A stretch of DNA of 64,000 bases. Source: Streptomyces sp. CCM_MD2014 (GTDB lineage Bacteria; Actinomycetota; Actinomycetes; Streptomycetales; Streptomycetaceae). The notes under the pieces are model-generated. The model saw only the letters and a list, made by a program, of their open reading frames with translations. It ran no database searches and had not been told where the DNA came from. The position numbers and the translations under genes are program-made. The stretch is taken from assembly GCF_000772045.1 (NCBI RefSeq), contig NZ_CP009754.1, forward strand, positions 3,782,001 through 3,846,000. The letters run 5' to 3'. The first letter of the stretch is position 1. Every line of letters begins with the position of its first letter. Below are positions 50,876 to 59,453 of the stretch, in pieces.

Positions 50876-51778
50876 TCAGGACTTGGCGCCCAGCCCGCCG
50901 TACACGTTGATGTCCGCGTCCGTGACGTCGTTGATGTCGCTGTACCGGACCTTCTCGATGTCGTCGAGCCCGGCGAGGTACGACTCCTCCGGCTGCTCGG
51001 GCACCGGCGCCGCGTGGTCCGGTCGCCAGTGGTGCACCGGCACGACCCCCGGCTCGGCGATCTCGAGACCGGACTCGGTGAAGAAGCGGCCGACGTCGTC
51101 GCGGGAGCGCAGCACGAAGGTGAACCCCCGCTCCGTGTACGTCCGCTGCACCGCGCGGATGTTCTCCGGGTTGAGGTCCTCCGTGAGGTGGCTGAGCACG
51201 AGCCGGCTCCCGGCGGGCAGCGCGTCGACCAGTTCGCGGACGATCGGGTAGGCCTCGGCGTCCTCCACGAAGTGCAGGACGGCGACGAGGCAGAGCGCCA
51301 CGGGCCGGTCGAAGTCGAGGGTCTCGGCAGCCTGTTCGAGGATCCGCGCCGGGCTTTTCAGGTCGGCGTCGATGTAGTCCGTACGCCCTTCGGGACCGCT
51401 GGTGAGCAGGGCGCGGGCGTGGGCGAGGACGACCGGGTCGTTGTCGACGTAGACGACCCGCGACTCGGGGGCGATGCGCTGGGCGATCTGGTGCACGTTC
51501 TCGGCGGTCGGCAGCCCCGTGCCGATGTCGAGGAACTGCCGGATGCCGTCCTCGCGGGCGAGCGCGGTCACCGCCCGCCGAAGGAAGTCCCGGTTGTGCC
51601 GTACGTCGAGATAGCCGCGCGGGTTGGCGGCGAGGCCGGCGGCGGCCGCGTCGAGGTCGGCGGGGTAGTGGTCCTTGCCGCCGAGGAAGACGTCGTAGAC
51701 GCGCGCCGGATGCGCCTTGCTGCTGTCGATCCTCCTCCGCAGCTCCGCGGGGTCCTGGCTGAGGGCGTCACCGGGCAC
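50876..51778 (-). CDS. SAM-dependent methyltransferase (DUF574 type), second copy
   Basis: This 300-residue paralogue of the 39122 gene has V-Y-D-V-F-L-G-G-K-D-H-Y, Q-F-L-D-I-G-T-G-L-P-T and Y-V-D-N-D-P-V-V-L-A-H-A-R. It carries a longer C-terminal tail with Asp-rich repeats (D-I-N-D-V-T-D-A-D-I-N-V). The GTG follows GGTGGGAC. It is on the same strand as the aminotransferase but about 90 bp away, so co-transcription is uncertain. Substrate unknown. Confidence 0.9.
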   Translation of the reverse strand: MPGDALSQDPAELRRRIDSSKAHPARVYDVFLGGKDHYPADLDAAAAGLAANPRGYLDVRHNRDFLRRAVTALAREDGIRQFLDIGTGLPTAENVHQIAQRIAPESRVVYVDNDPVVLAHARALLTSGPEGRTDYIDADLKSPARILEQAAETLDFDRPVALCLVAVLHFVEDAEAYPIVRELVDALPAGSRLVLSHLTEDLNPENIRAVQRTYTERGFTFVLRSRDDVGRFFTESGLEIAEPGVVPVHHWRPDHAAPVPEQPEESYLAGLDDIEKVRYSDINDVTDADINVYGGLGAKS

Positions 51779-51870
51779 GGGTGTCCCACCTTTCGCATGT
51801 CGCCTGACGAAGCGAACGTCCGATGGTCAACAACCTATCCCCCGACCGGACTTGCCGCGCCCGGCACGCC

Positions 51871-53262
51871 TCACTCGCCCTCGACCAGCTCCCAGCCGCC
51901 GTCGCCGCCGAGCGGGTACGCGTAGTAGGAGGCGTCCCGGGAGGCACTGGTGCGGAACGGCCGCCCGTGGTCGTCGACGCGCGTGACCCCGTGCCGGCCG
52001 CCGCTGGACCACTCCAGCTCCAGGTACCAGCGCACGTCCTGCCCGCCGGTGTGCGCGGTGACGTGGAAGACCTCCGCGTCGGACTCGCTGACGCTGTACG
52101 GGAAGTCCCGCTGGCCCCCGATGGGCGTCGCGGTCGGGGTGCCCAGGTCGAGCGAGACGTCGAAGGACTTGGTGTCCACCTCGCCGCCGCAGCCGTTGCC
52201 CATCACGTACTGGTTCCAGTCCAGCGCCGGCCCGCTGCTCACCACCCGGACGTGCAGGTCCTGCAGGATCACCGTCTCCTGACCGGTGCCCTGCACGGTG
52301 AGGACGACCTCCTGCCGGTTCGCGGAGACCGCCTTGAGGGGTTCCGCCCAGCCGACGGCGCCCTGCTGCGGTGGCGGCTTCGGCACGTTCTCCGGGCTGC
52401 GGTCGACCAGGAAGGCGTGGTCGCAGGGCAGGTACCAGTAGTAGGGGTTGGTCGACACGGTGAAGGGGGTCCCGGTGGACGGCGCCCGACGGCTCGGTGC
52501 GGCGGCGCCCGTCCGCGTCGGCGACCCCGAGGGGGGCCGGGACGGGGAGCTGGAGACGGACGGCGAGGGCGACGTGGAGGGGCTCGCGCTCGGGGACGCC
52601 GTCGCGGTGGCGGACGACGACGCGGAGGAGTGCGCGACGGCCCCGGCGGGGCGGCGGTGTCCTTCGGTGCCGTCCGGGGACGACACGAGGTTGGCCACGA
52701 GCGCCACGGCGGCACTGACGGCGACGACACCGGTCGCGGCGTAGAGCGCGGCACGCGGGACGCGACGGCGGGGCGGAGCGGCCGGGACGGGCACGGCCGG
52801 GGTGCTGTCCGCGACCGCGGGCTCCGCACTCTCGGCAGTCCCGGGGCCCTCGGAACCTGCGGAGCCCGCGGTGCCCTCGGAGTTCCCGGGGCCCTGGGGG
52901 CCTTCCGAGTCCTCGGGCCTCTCGGCCCCCTTGCCGGCCTCGGAGCCCCCGGAGCCCTCAGAGTCCTTGGCACCCCCTGCGCCCGGGCCGCCGTCCCCGC
53001 CCTCGGTCTCCTCCTTCTTCACGCCCCGCAGCGCGTCCGCGCGGATCCAGCGGCGGTGGAGTTCGAGCAGTTCCTCGGGTGTCGCCCGGCACACCCGGGC
53101 GAGGCGTTCGACGGGCGCGAACTCGACCGGGACCACCTCCCCGCTGACGTACCTGTGCAGGGTCGAGCCGCTCATGTGCAGCCGCTTGCCGAGTGCCCCG
53201 TAGCTGAGTCCGGACCGCTCCTTCAGCTCCCGAAGCAGTCCCGCGAAGTCGTCCCCCGCCAC
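51871..53262 (-). CDS. Membrane-anchored XRE-family regulator
   Basis: This 463-residue protein starts with an XRE helix-turn-helix (L-S-Y-G-A-L-G-K-R-L-H-M-S-G-S-T-L-H-R-Y, about 20–40). A Glu/Gly/Pro-rich cytoplasmic linker leads to one membrane helix (A-L-Y-A-A-T-G-V-V-A-V-S-A-A-V-A-L-V) at about 170–190. After a Ser/Thr-rich extracytoplasmic linker comes a beta-rich outer domain of about 190 residues. The layout suggests a sensor that passes an outside signal to its DNA-binding end. The GTG has GGGAGGAAC upstream. It diverges from the DUF4232 lipoprotein gene, a likely partner or target. Confidence 0.85.
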   Translation of the reverse strand: MAGDDFAGLLRELKERSGLSYGALGKRLHMSGSTLHRYVSGEVVPVEFAPVERLARVCRATPEELLELHRRWIRADALRGVKKEETEGGDGGPGAGGAKDSEGSGGSEAGKGAERPEDSEGPQGPGNSEGTAGSAGSEGPGTAESAEPAVADSTPAVPVPAAPPRRRVPRAALYAATGVVAVSAAVALVANLVSSPDGTEGHRRPAGAVAHSSASSSATATASPSASPSTSPSPSVSSSPSRPPSGSPTRTGAAAPSRRAPSTGTPFTVSTNPYYWYLPCDHAFLVDRSPENVPKPPPQQGAVGWAEPLKAVSANRQEVVLTVQGTGQETVILQDLHVRVVSSGPALDWNQYVMGNGCGGEVDTKSFDVSLDLGTPTATPIGGQRDFPYSVSESDAEVFHVTAHTGGQDVRWYLELEWSSGGRHGVTRVDDHGRPFRTSASRDASYYAYPLGGDGGWELVEGE

Positions 53263-53473
53263 CGTTCCTCCCTCTCCTCGCATCCCCGTACCGCATCCCA
53301 GAGGGACCCCGTTCCCGCAGGTCAGGGCGTTCCCGGTGTCCCACCGTCCCGCATCTTCCCCCGTCGCTGGCGGCCGGGACGAGCACGACCGCAAGCTGTG
53401 GTCATCAAAGCAGCCGCTCCCGCCGAACGGTCGAGCGGCTCGCCCCAACTCCCACGGTCGAAGGAGAACTTCC

Positions 53474-54229
53474 ATGTCCGCACGCCGCATCACCCGTACC
53501 CGCCTGTTCGCCGCCACCACGGTCGCGCTGGCCGCGCTCTCCCTGACGGCCTGCGAGGGCGACGAACTCACGGGCTCCCCGGCGCCCGAGTCCTCCGCCT
53601 CCGCGTCGGCGGACGGCAACAGCGCCCGGCCGGCGGGCGGCGCGAAGGAGGACGCGGGTGACACCGGCTCGGCCGGCTCCACGGGCTCGGCCGGCTCCAC
53701 GGGCTCCTCGGGCTCGGCCGGCTCCACGGGGTCCACGGGCTCGGCCGGCTCCGCCGGAAACGACAAGGCGTCGGGTTCCGGCACCGGAGCCGACAACGCC
53801 TCCGACGGCTCCGGCTCGGAAGCCCCCGGCGCGTGCTCCGCGGCCGACGTCCGCATCACCGCGGCGAACGCTCCCCGCCCGATCAACCACCTGCTGCTGA
53901 CCGCTACGAACACCGGCTCGAAGACGTGCGCGCTGCCGCCGTACCCGGCGGCGCGGTTCGGCGAGGCCCAGGCGGTGCCGCCCGTCGCCGAGTCCAGCAA
54001 GCCGCAGTCGCTGACCACGCTGGCCCCCGGCGAGTCCGGCTACGCCGGGGTGCGCCTGTCGTCGGGCGACGGCAGCGGCGGGAACGGGTACGAGACGACC
54101 GCCCTCACCATCCCCTTCGAGGACGGCTCCATCGCCCGGGTCAAGCTCCCGTCGGGCGGCGTGTACGTCGACACCGCGCTGACGGTGACGTACTGGCAGA
54201 CCAGCGCGTCCAACGCCCTCGAGTACTGA
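53474..54229 (+). CDS. DUF4232 lipoprotein
   Basis: The 251-residue lipoprotein has the lipobox L-T-A-C (Cys27), a Gly/Ser linker and a C-terminal DUF4232 beta-domain. That domain contains I-N-H-L-L-L-T-A-T-N-T-G-S-K-T-C-A-L-P-P-Y and ends V-T-Y-W-Q-T. The linker (about residues 62–100) is built of G-S-A-G-S-T hexapeptides, matching an 18-bp DNA repeat. The family is common outside the membrane in Streptomyces; function unknown. AAGGAG precedes the ATG. It is divergent from the XRE regulator. Confidence 0.87.
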   Translation: MSARRITRTRLFAATTVALAALSLTACEGDELTGSPAPESSASASADGNSARPAGGAKEDAGDTGSAGSTGSAGSTGSSGSAGSTGSTGSAGSAGNDKASGSGTGADNASDGSGSEAPGACSAADVRITAANAPRPINHLLLTATNTGSKTCALPPYPAARFGEAQAVPPVAESSKPQSLTTLAPGESGYAGVRLSSGDGSGGNGYETTALTIPFEDGSIARVKLPSGGVYVDTALTVTYWQTSASNALEY

Positions 54230-54253
54230 AGGGGTGAGCGCACCGGCTCGCCC

Positions 54254-54270
54254 TGCCGGAAGGGCCGGCA
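54254..54270. terminator. Short hairpin between the DUF4232 gene and hemB
   Basis: TGCCGG pairs with CCGGCA around a five-base loop (AAGGG), in the 49-bp gap between these convergent genes. The stem is short, so the call is tentative. Confidence 0.4.
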
Positions 54271-54278
54271 CAGGTCGC

Positions 54279-55271
54279 TCAGCGCAGCGTGCGGGCGACC
54301 TCGGTCGCCCAGTACGTCAGGATGTTGCGCGCGCCCGCCCGCTTGATCCCGGTGAGGGACTCCAGGATGGCCCGGTCGCGGTCGATCCAGCCCTTCTCGG
54401 CGGCGGCCTCGATCATCGAGTACTCGCCGGAGATCTGGTAGGCGGCGACGGGCACGTCGGAGGCCTCGGCGACCTTGGCGAGGATGTCGAGGTAGGGCCC
54501 GGCCGGCTTGACCATCACCATGTCGGCCCCCTCCTCCAGGTCCAGCGCCAGCTCGCGCATCGCGTCGCGCGCGTTGGCGGCGTCCTGCTGGTAGGTCTTC
54601 CGGTCGCCCTTGAGCGACGACCCGACGGCCTCGCGGAAGGGCCCGTAGAACGCGGAGGTGTACTTGGCGGTGTACGCGAGGATCGCGACGTCCTCCCGAC
54701 CGATCTGGTCGAGGGCATCACGGATGACCCCGATCTGCCCGTCCATCATCCCGCTGGGCCCGACGACGTGGGCGCCCGCGTCCGCCTGGACCTGCGCCAT
54801 CTCGGCGTACCGCTCGAGCGTGGCGTCGTTGTCGACCCGCCCCTGGTCGTCCAGCACCCCGCAGTGCCCGTGGTCGGTGAACTCGTCAAGACAGAGGTCG
54901 GACATGACGAGCAGCTCGTCCCCGACCTCGGCCCGTACGTCACGCAGCGCGACCTGGAGAATTCCGTCGGGATCGGTCCCGGTCGTCCCGACGGCGTCCT
55001 TCTTCTCCTCCTCCGGCACCCCGAAGAGCATGATCCCGGAGATCCCGGCCTCGACCGCCTCCACGGCGGCCTTCTTCAGCGTGTCCCGGGTGTGCTGCAC
55101 GACACCGGGCATCGCCGCGATCGGCACCGGCTCGCCCACGCCCTCGCGGACGAAGGCGGGAAGGATGAAGTCGGCGGGGTGCAGCCGGGTCTCGGCGACC
55201 ATCCGACGCATCACGGGGGTGGTCCGCAGCCGCCGGGGCCGGGCGCCGGGAAAGGATCCGTACGTCGTCAT
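54279..55271 (-). CDS. hemB: Delta-aminolevulinic acid dehydratase (porphobilinogen synthase)
   Basis: HemB condenses two 5-aminolevulinate molecules to porphobilinogen. The 330-residue protein has the two Schiff-base lysines in A-Y-T-A-K-Y and M-V-K-P-A-G. The metal-binding region reads D-L-C-L-D-E-F-T-D-H-G-H-C: two cysteines of the zinc site are kept but the middle one is Asp, a mixed type. An allosteric-magnesium region is expected at the C-terminus. It is separated from hemD by about 4.2 kb of unrelated genes. Confidence 0.95.
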   Translation of the reverse strand: MTTYGSFPGARPRRLRTTPVMRRMVAETRLHPADFILPAFVREGVGEPVPIAAMPGVVQHTRDTLKKAAVEAVEAGISGIMLFGVPEEEKKDAVGTTGTDPDGILQVALRDVRAEVGDELLVMSDLCLDEFTDHGHCGVLDDQGRVDNDATLERYAEMAQVQADAGAHVVGPSGMMDGQIGVIRDALDQIGREDVAILAYTAKYTSAFYGPFREAVGSSLKGDRKTYQQDAANARDAMRELALDLEEGADMVMVKPAGPYLDILAKVAEASDVPVAAYQISGEYSMIEAAAEKGWIDRDRAILESLTGIKRAGARNILTYWATEVARTLR

Positions 55272-55346
55272 ACCACCTACGCTACGCCCGCCCCACCCGT
55301 GCCTTTGCCGACGGTGAGTCGGCCCGCGCCGGCCCCGGGCGACCGC

Positions 55347-55377
55347 TTGACCTCAACCAGACTTCAGTTTCTACGGT
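55347..55377 (+). promoter_or_regulatory. Promoter of the MarR-like gene, with TTGACCTCAA palindrome
   Basis: TTGACC (55347–55352) and TACGGT (55372–55377) are 19 bases apart; the latter ends seven bases before the ATG, so the mRNA may be leaderless. The -35 is part of TTGA-CC-TCAA, a small palindrome similar in half-site to the one before the LLM operon, and a possible autoregulatory site. Confidence 0.4.
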
Positions 55378-55384
55378 CGGCGCC

Positions 55385-55846
55385 ATGGACTACTCGCACA
55401 CCGACGCCGAACTGATCCGCCAGCCCGTCGGCTACTGGAGCTGGGCGGCGTACAAGGCCGTCGTCACCCGGACCCGGGCGGCCCTCGCCGGACTCGGCAC
55501 GACCCAGCCCCAGTGGTGGGTACTCGCCCAGGTCGCCCGTGCCGGCACCCCGAGGACCCGCGCCGAGGTCTCCGGCCTCCTGCGGGACTACCTCGACACG
55601 GGTCCGGAGGCGATGGAGTCGGAGATCGACGCGACGATCACAGCGGGCTGGATCGCCCAGACCGCCCCCGACGACCGGCTCTCCCTGACTCCGGAGGGCA
55701 GGACGTTCTTCGAGAGGGCCGCCGCCGTCCAGGACGACCTGTGGAAGGAACGCCACGCCGGAATCTCCGACGAGGAGTACCTGACCACGTTGCAGGTGCT
55801 CCAGCGCTTCATCCGCAACACGGGCGGCCGGGCCTGGCACCACTAG
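55385..55846 (+). CDS. MarR-like winged-helix transcriptional regulator
   Basis: This 153-residue helical protein has a winged-helix region. T-Q-P-Q-W-W-V-L-A-Q-V-A-R-A-G forms the helix before the recognition element, T-R-A-E-V-S-G-L-L-R-D-Y follows, and the wing is D-R-L-S-L-T-P-E-G. Ligand and targets are unknown. It is read toward the SRPBCC gene and may be in a unit with it. The start is the ATG following a -10-like element. Confidence 0.8.
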   Translation: MDYSHTDAELIRQPVGYWSWAAYKAVVTRTRAALAGLGTTQPQWWVLAQVARAGTPRTRAEVSGLLRDYLDTGPEAMESEIDATITAGWIAQTAPDDRLSLTPEGRTFFERAAAVQDDLWKERHAGISDEEYLTTLQVLQRFIRNTGGRAWHH

Positions 55847-55916
55847 GGCCCCTGCGGCCCGGACCTGTCCGATTCCTTCAAGAGAACGGCGACGACGACC
55901 CGCTACCGTCGGCCCC

Positions 55917-56327
55917 ATGAACGGCACCGGCAGCGAGTCCCGCCACCTGAGCGTCCGCGTCGACCGCCCCGTCGACGACGTCTACGCCTACGCCTCTGAC
56001 CCGGCCAACCTGCCCGCGTGGGCCCACGGCCTCGGCGGGTCGATCGAGAAGGTCGCGGACGGATGGATCGCGGACTCCTCACCCCTGGGCCGGGTCCAGG
56101 TCGCCTTCGTCCCGCGCAACGACCTCGGCGTACTCGACCACCACGTCACGCTCCCCTCCGGCGAGACCGTCTACAACCCGGTCCGCGTCATCGCCGACGG
56201 CACGGCGAGCGAGGTGGTGTTCACCCTGCGCCGGCAGCCGGGGACGACCGACGCCGACTTCGAGCGCGACGCGGGCATGGTGGCCGCCGACCTGGCCCGG
56301 CTCAAGGAGCTGCTGGAGTCCGCCTAA
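55917..56327 (+). CDS. SRPBCC (polyketide cyclase-like) protein
   Basis: This 136-residue START-like protein begins H-L-S-V-R-V-D-R-P-V-D-D-V-Y-A-Y-A-S-D-P-A-N, the usual first strand and helix, and ends with a long helix (D-F-E-R-D-A-G-M-V-A-A-D-L-A-R-L-K-E-L-L). Such small cavities bind hydrophobic ligands. Its exact role is unknown. The last four bases overlap the end of the convergent nitroreductase–hemerythrin gene. Confidence 0.87.
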   Translation: MNGTGSESRHLSVRVDRPVDDVYAYASDPANLPAWAHGLGGSIEKVADGWIADSSPLGRVQVAFVPRNDLGVLDHHVTLPSGETVYNPVRVIADGTASEVVFTLRRQPGTTDADFERDAGMVAADLARLKELLESA

Positions 56328-57241
56328 CGTGTGGCCGGGGGCCCTGCCGGAGGCGCGACCGGCGGCCAGGGCACGTCGGCCAGCAGCGGAAGCAGCATCT
56401 CCTCCTCGTAGTCGAGGTGCGCGTTCAGCTCCGCGGACATCGCCGCGAGTTCGCGCCGGAAGCGCCCCGGCTCGGCGACGGTGACACCCGCCAGCAGTGC
56501 CGCCAGTTCTCCCTGGACACGGGCGACCGTGCGGTGCTCCTCGGCGAGCCGGTCGAAGACGTCCGCCAGCCGGGGGTGGTGCCGGGCGGTCCCGGGAAAC
56601 AAGTGCCCGTCCTCGCTGTCGTGATGGAACTCCAGCACCTGGCAGAACGCCAGGCACCGCTGCCGGATCTGCAGCCCGAGACCCGGCGGCGCGCCGGCCG
56701 CCCCGGGCGCCGTGAAGTGGGCCTCGGCCTCGGCCCGCACCTGCCTCAACTGCCCCCGCAACCAGGTGTGCACCTCCAGCAGCTTGTCGGCGAGAGTGCG
56801 GACCTCGCGGGGTCGCCCCACCCACTCCTCGGGCTCGGCCCGCTCCAGCACCACGACCGGCAGGGGCCTGCTGGTGCCGGCCTGGTAGTCGCCGTACCCG
56901 GGCGCCTCCCGTACGACGTGCGCGAACAGCTCCTCGCGCCGCTCCCCCTCTGCGGGCACCGCGAGCGCCTCGAAGCTCGCCGTGCCCACCTCCACCCGGA
57001 CCAGGGGATGGGCGAGCAGGTTGTAGTACCAGCCGGGATGCCGCGGGCCCCCGAGGTTGGACCCCACCACGAGCAGGGAGTCCCCGTGACGGACGTAACC
57101 GAGCGGCGTGGTCCGCGAGGCCCCCGACCGGGCGCCGGTGGTGGTCAGCAGAAGCAGCTCCCCGCCTTCGAAGGGACCGCCGACCTTCCCCTCGTTGGCG
57201 CGGAATTCGTCAATGACGTTCTGATGGAACGACGTGGGCAT
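56324..57241 (-). CDS. Fusion of an F420-type deazaflavin nitroreductase and a hemerythrin domain
   Basis: Residues about 1–150 match deazaflavin-dependent (Ddn-like) nitroreductases: G-G-E-L-L-L-L-T-T-T-G-A-R-S-G, T-P-L-G-Y-V-R, W-Y-Y-N-L-L-A-H-P. Residues about 160–300 are a hemerythrin four-helix bundle: V-H-T-W-L-R, L-E-F-H-H-D-S-E-D-G-H-L-F, E-E-H-R-T-V and H-L-D-Y-E-E-E-M-L. One polypeptide thus links an F420 redox site to a diiron site. The ATG at 57241 is chosen over one 20 codons further out. The gap 57302–57534 upstream holds no gene. Confidence 0.85.
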   Translation of the reverse strand: MPTSFHQNVIDEFRANEGKVGGPFEGGELLLLTTTGARSGASRTTPLGYVRHGDSLLVVGSNLGGPRHPGWYYNLLAHPLVRVEVGTASFEALAVPAEGERREELFAHVVREAPGYGDYQAGTSRPLPVVVLERAEPEEWVGRPREVRTLADKLLEVHTWLRGQLRQVRAEAEAHFTAPGAAGAPPGLGLQIRQRCLAFCQVLEFHHDSEDGHLFPGTARHHPRLADVFDRLAEEHRTVARVQGELAALLAGVTVAEPGRFRRELAAMSAELNAHLDYEEEMLLPLLADVPWPPVAPPAGPPATR

Positions 57242-57534
57242 ACGGTTCTGAGTCTCCAGGACGGCAGGCCACGGCAACGGCGACGTCACGCGCCGCGGCA
57301 TGCGAGGAATGAGGGGGCAAGCACGAGACCGACGCGCGGAAGCGCTGCGTCGGACACCTCGGAATCAGGGCGCGGAGTATGAACGCATCACGTACCCCTT
57401 GCATGAAGGGCGCTCGCCCGGTCGCCGACCGGCCCACTGCTCTTTGACCGACGCCACGCGGCACCACCCTCATTACACGCACCGGCCCGCCGGACTGTCA
57501 ACGCGGGCCCGGACCGGCCCGCACCCCTGCCCGC

Positions 57535-58494
57535 CTACGCGATCCGGACGACGTGCTTGCCCCGAACACCCCCGGCCTCCAGGGCCCGTTGGGCGTCGGC
57601 GACCCGGTCGAGCGGGTGGACGGTGTCGACGACGGGGACGAGGTCTCCGTGCTCGGCGAGCCGGGCGACCTCGGCGAGCAGCGCGCTGTCCGGATTCCCG
57701 CTGAAGAAGCGGATCCGCCCCCTGCCGTGCACGACGGAGCCGAGCACGGTGCCCATCGACGCGAGTGGCCGTTCGAGGTCGAGGGCGACGGCGACCATCC
57801 GTCCGCCCGGCGCCAGCAGCCGCCGCAGCCGGGCCTGCTCGGTGCCGACGGTGTCGAGGACGACGTCGAAGCGGCCGAGCGCGGCGGACAGCGGAGTCGT
57901 CCGGTGGTCCAGCGCCTCCTCGGCCCCCAGCCCTCGGACGAAGTCCAGGTTCTTCCCACCCGCAAGCGCGACGACACGCGCCCCGAGCAATCTGCCGACC
58001 TGCACGGCAACGCTGCCCACGCCCCCGCTCCCGCCCCGCACGAGCAGCCGCTCACCGGGCTGCAGGGCGGCCTTGTCGCGCAACGCGGTCACCGCCGTGG
58101 TGGCACCCGCGAGCAGCGAGACGGCCTCCTCCGGGGTGAGGTTCCCGGGCGCGGGCGCGATCCGCCCGGGGCTGACGGCGACGTACTCGGCCATGCTGCC
58201 GGTACGGCGCCCCAGCAGCCCCCACACCCGCTCCCCCTCCCGCACCCCGCGCACCGAGGACCCGACCCGGGCCACCTCCCCCGCGAAGTCGAGGCCGCAC
58301 CCCTTGGGGAAGGTCCGTCCGGTCACCAGGCGCACCTTCCCCGTCCGGTCGTGCAGGTCGCCCCCGTTGACCGCGGCGGCACGCACCCGCACCAGCACCT
58401 CGCCGGGCCCGATGGCCGGCACCGGCCGCCGCCCGACGTAGAGCACCTCCGGAGGCCCGAAACGGTCGAAAAGAACCGCTTTCATCTCACCCAT
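57535..58494 (-). CDS. NAD(P)-dependent quinone oxidoreductase-like (zinc-less MDR)
   Basis: This 319-residue medium-chain reductase has the N-terminal GroES-like fold (M-K-A-V-L-F-D-R-F-G-P-P-E-V-L). The Rossmann motif is G-G-S-G-G-V-G-S-V-A-V-Q. No catalytic zinc ligands are seen, as in quinone oxidoreductases. Start may be the ATG at 58494 or that at 58485. It is divergent from a TetR gene with a shared operator, so it is very likely that regulator's target. Confidence 0.9.
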   Translation of the reverse strand: MGEMKAVLFDRFGPPEVLYVGRRPVPAIGPGEVLVRVRAAAVNGGDLHDRTGKVRLVTGRTFPKGCGLDFAGEVARVGSSVRGVREGERVWGLLGRRTGSMAEYVAVSPGRIAPAPGNLTPEEAVSLLAGATTAVTALRDKAALQPGERLLVRGGSGGVGSVAVQVGRLLGARVVALAGGKNLDFVRGLGAEEALDHRTTPLSAALGRFDVVLDTVGTEQARLRRLLAPGGRMVAVALDLERPLASMGTVLGSVVHGRGRIRFFSGNPDSALLAEVARLAEHGDLVPVVDTVHPLDRVADAQRALEAGGVRGKHVVRIA

Positions 58495-58569
58495 GACCCA
58501 CCATCCACTTCGCGTTCGGAAAGCACGGAGACGAGGCCCGCATCCGCTGCTAATCTCACGCTAGACCCA

Positions 58570-58593
58570 TAAGTGGAAGACCCCCTCCACTTA
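58570..58593. promoter_or_regulatory. TetR operator TAAGTGGA-N8-TCCACTTA
   Basis: A perfect eight-base inverted repeat with an eight-base spacer (58570–58577, 58586–58593) lies in the 116-bp region between the divergent oxidoreductase and tetR genes. Its size and position fit a TetR dimer site controlling both. Confidence 0.75.
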
Positions 58594-58610
58594 CCTCGGA
58601 AGTGAGAAAC

Positions 58611-59300
58611 ATGCCTGCCCAGCCCTCTCACAACCCCCCGGAGCACACCCCCGAAACCCCACCGCCGGACGCCCTGCGCGCCGACGCCCGCCGCAACCGC
58701 GAACGCGTCCTGGAGGCCGCGCGCGAGGTCTTCTCCTCCCAGGGCGTGGACGCCCCGATGAGCGCGGTCGCCCGCCGGGCCGGCGTCGGCGTGGCCACCC
58801 TCTACCGCCGCTTCCCCACCCGGTCCGCCCTCGTCACCGCCGCCTTCGAGGACCAGCTGGCCGTGTGCGCGACCGCGTTCGAGGAGGCCCTGGCCGACCC
58901 CGACCCGGGCCACGGCCTGTACGCGCTCCTGGAAAAGGTGTGCACCACCCTGGTCACCGACCGCGGCTTCGAGACCGTCTTCCTGGCCGGCTTCCCCGAG
59001 GCCCTGGACTACGACCGGGAACGCGCCATCGCCGAGGACCGCCTGTCCCTCCTGATCCGGCGCGCCCGCGACGCCGGCCGACTCCGCGAGGACTTCGCCC
59101 CGGCCGACATCCCTCTCCTCCTCCTGGCGGTGAGCGGCCTGGCGGCCCAACCCCCCGAAACCGCCCTGCCCGCCGCCCGCCGCCTCCTCACCTACCTCTT
59201 CCAGTCCTTCCAGGCCCACCCGCCGTCCCGCCCGGGACCCCTTCCCCCGGCGCCACCACTGGACCTGACCGGACTGCACGGCCCGGCGGGGCGCCCGTAA
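58611..59300 (+). CDS. TetR-family transcriptional repressor
   Basis: This 229-residue protein has an N-terminal TetR HTH (V-D-A-P-M-S-A-V-A-R-R-A-G-V-G-V-A-T-L-Y-R-R-F-P) at about 40–65. A helical ligand-binding domain follows, then a Pro-rich tail. The ATG at 58611 follows GGAAGTGAG; a GTG at 58602 is an alternative. It is divergent from the quinone oxidoreductase, with a palindromic operator between. The inducer is probably a quinone or small electrophile, by analogy. Confidence 0.92.
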   Translation: MPAQPSHNPPEHTPETPPPDALRADARRNRERVLEAAREVFSSQGVDAPMSAVARRAGVGVATLYRRFPTRSALVTAAFEDQLAVCATAFEEALADPDPGHGLYALLEKVCTTLVTDRGFETVFLAGFPEALDYDRERAIAEDRLSLLIRRARDAGRLREDFAPADIPLLLLAVSGLAAQPPETALPAARRLLTYLFQSFQAHPPSRPGPLPPAPPLDLTGLHGPAGRP

Positions 59301-59326
59301 CCCCGCTCAGGCCGCCGGCGGCGCGT

Positions 59327-59351
59327 GGCCGGTCGGCCGGCCCGACCGGCC
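59327..59351 (+). terminator. Terminator after tetR
   Basis: GGCCGGTCGG (59327–59336) pairs perfectly with CCGACCGGCC (59342–59351), a 10-bp stem and five-base loop, 26 bases after the tetR stop. Confidence 0.65.
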
Positions 59352-59453
59352 GTCACGGCAGCGACCGGGGCGCGGGACGCGGAGGGCACGCTCGCCGCCG
59401 TCGCAGGTCTGGAAGGGCTCCGGCCGCCTGCACGGCGTTCCCGGCAACGACGA

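Noticed and set aside
53656..53760. Repeated 18-bp units in the DUF4232 gene considered as a CRISPR-like array
   Set aside because: Units are contiguous, in frame and code a Gly/Ser linker; there are no spacers.
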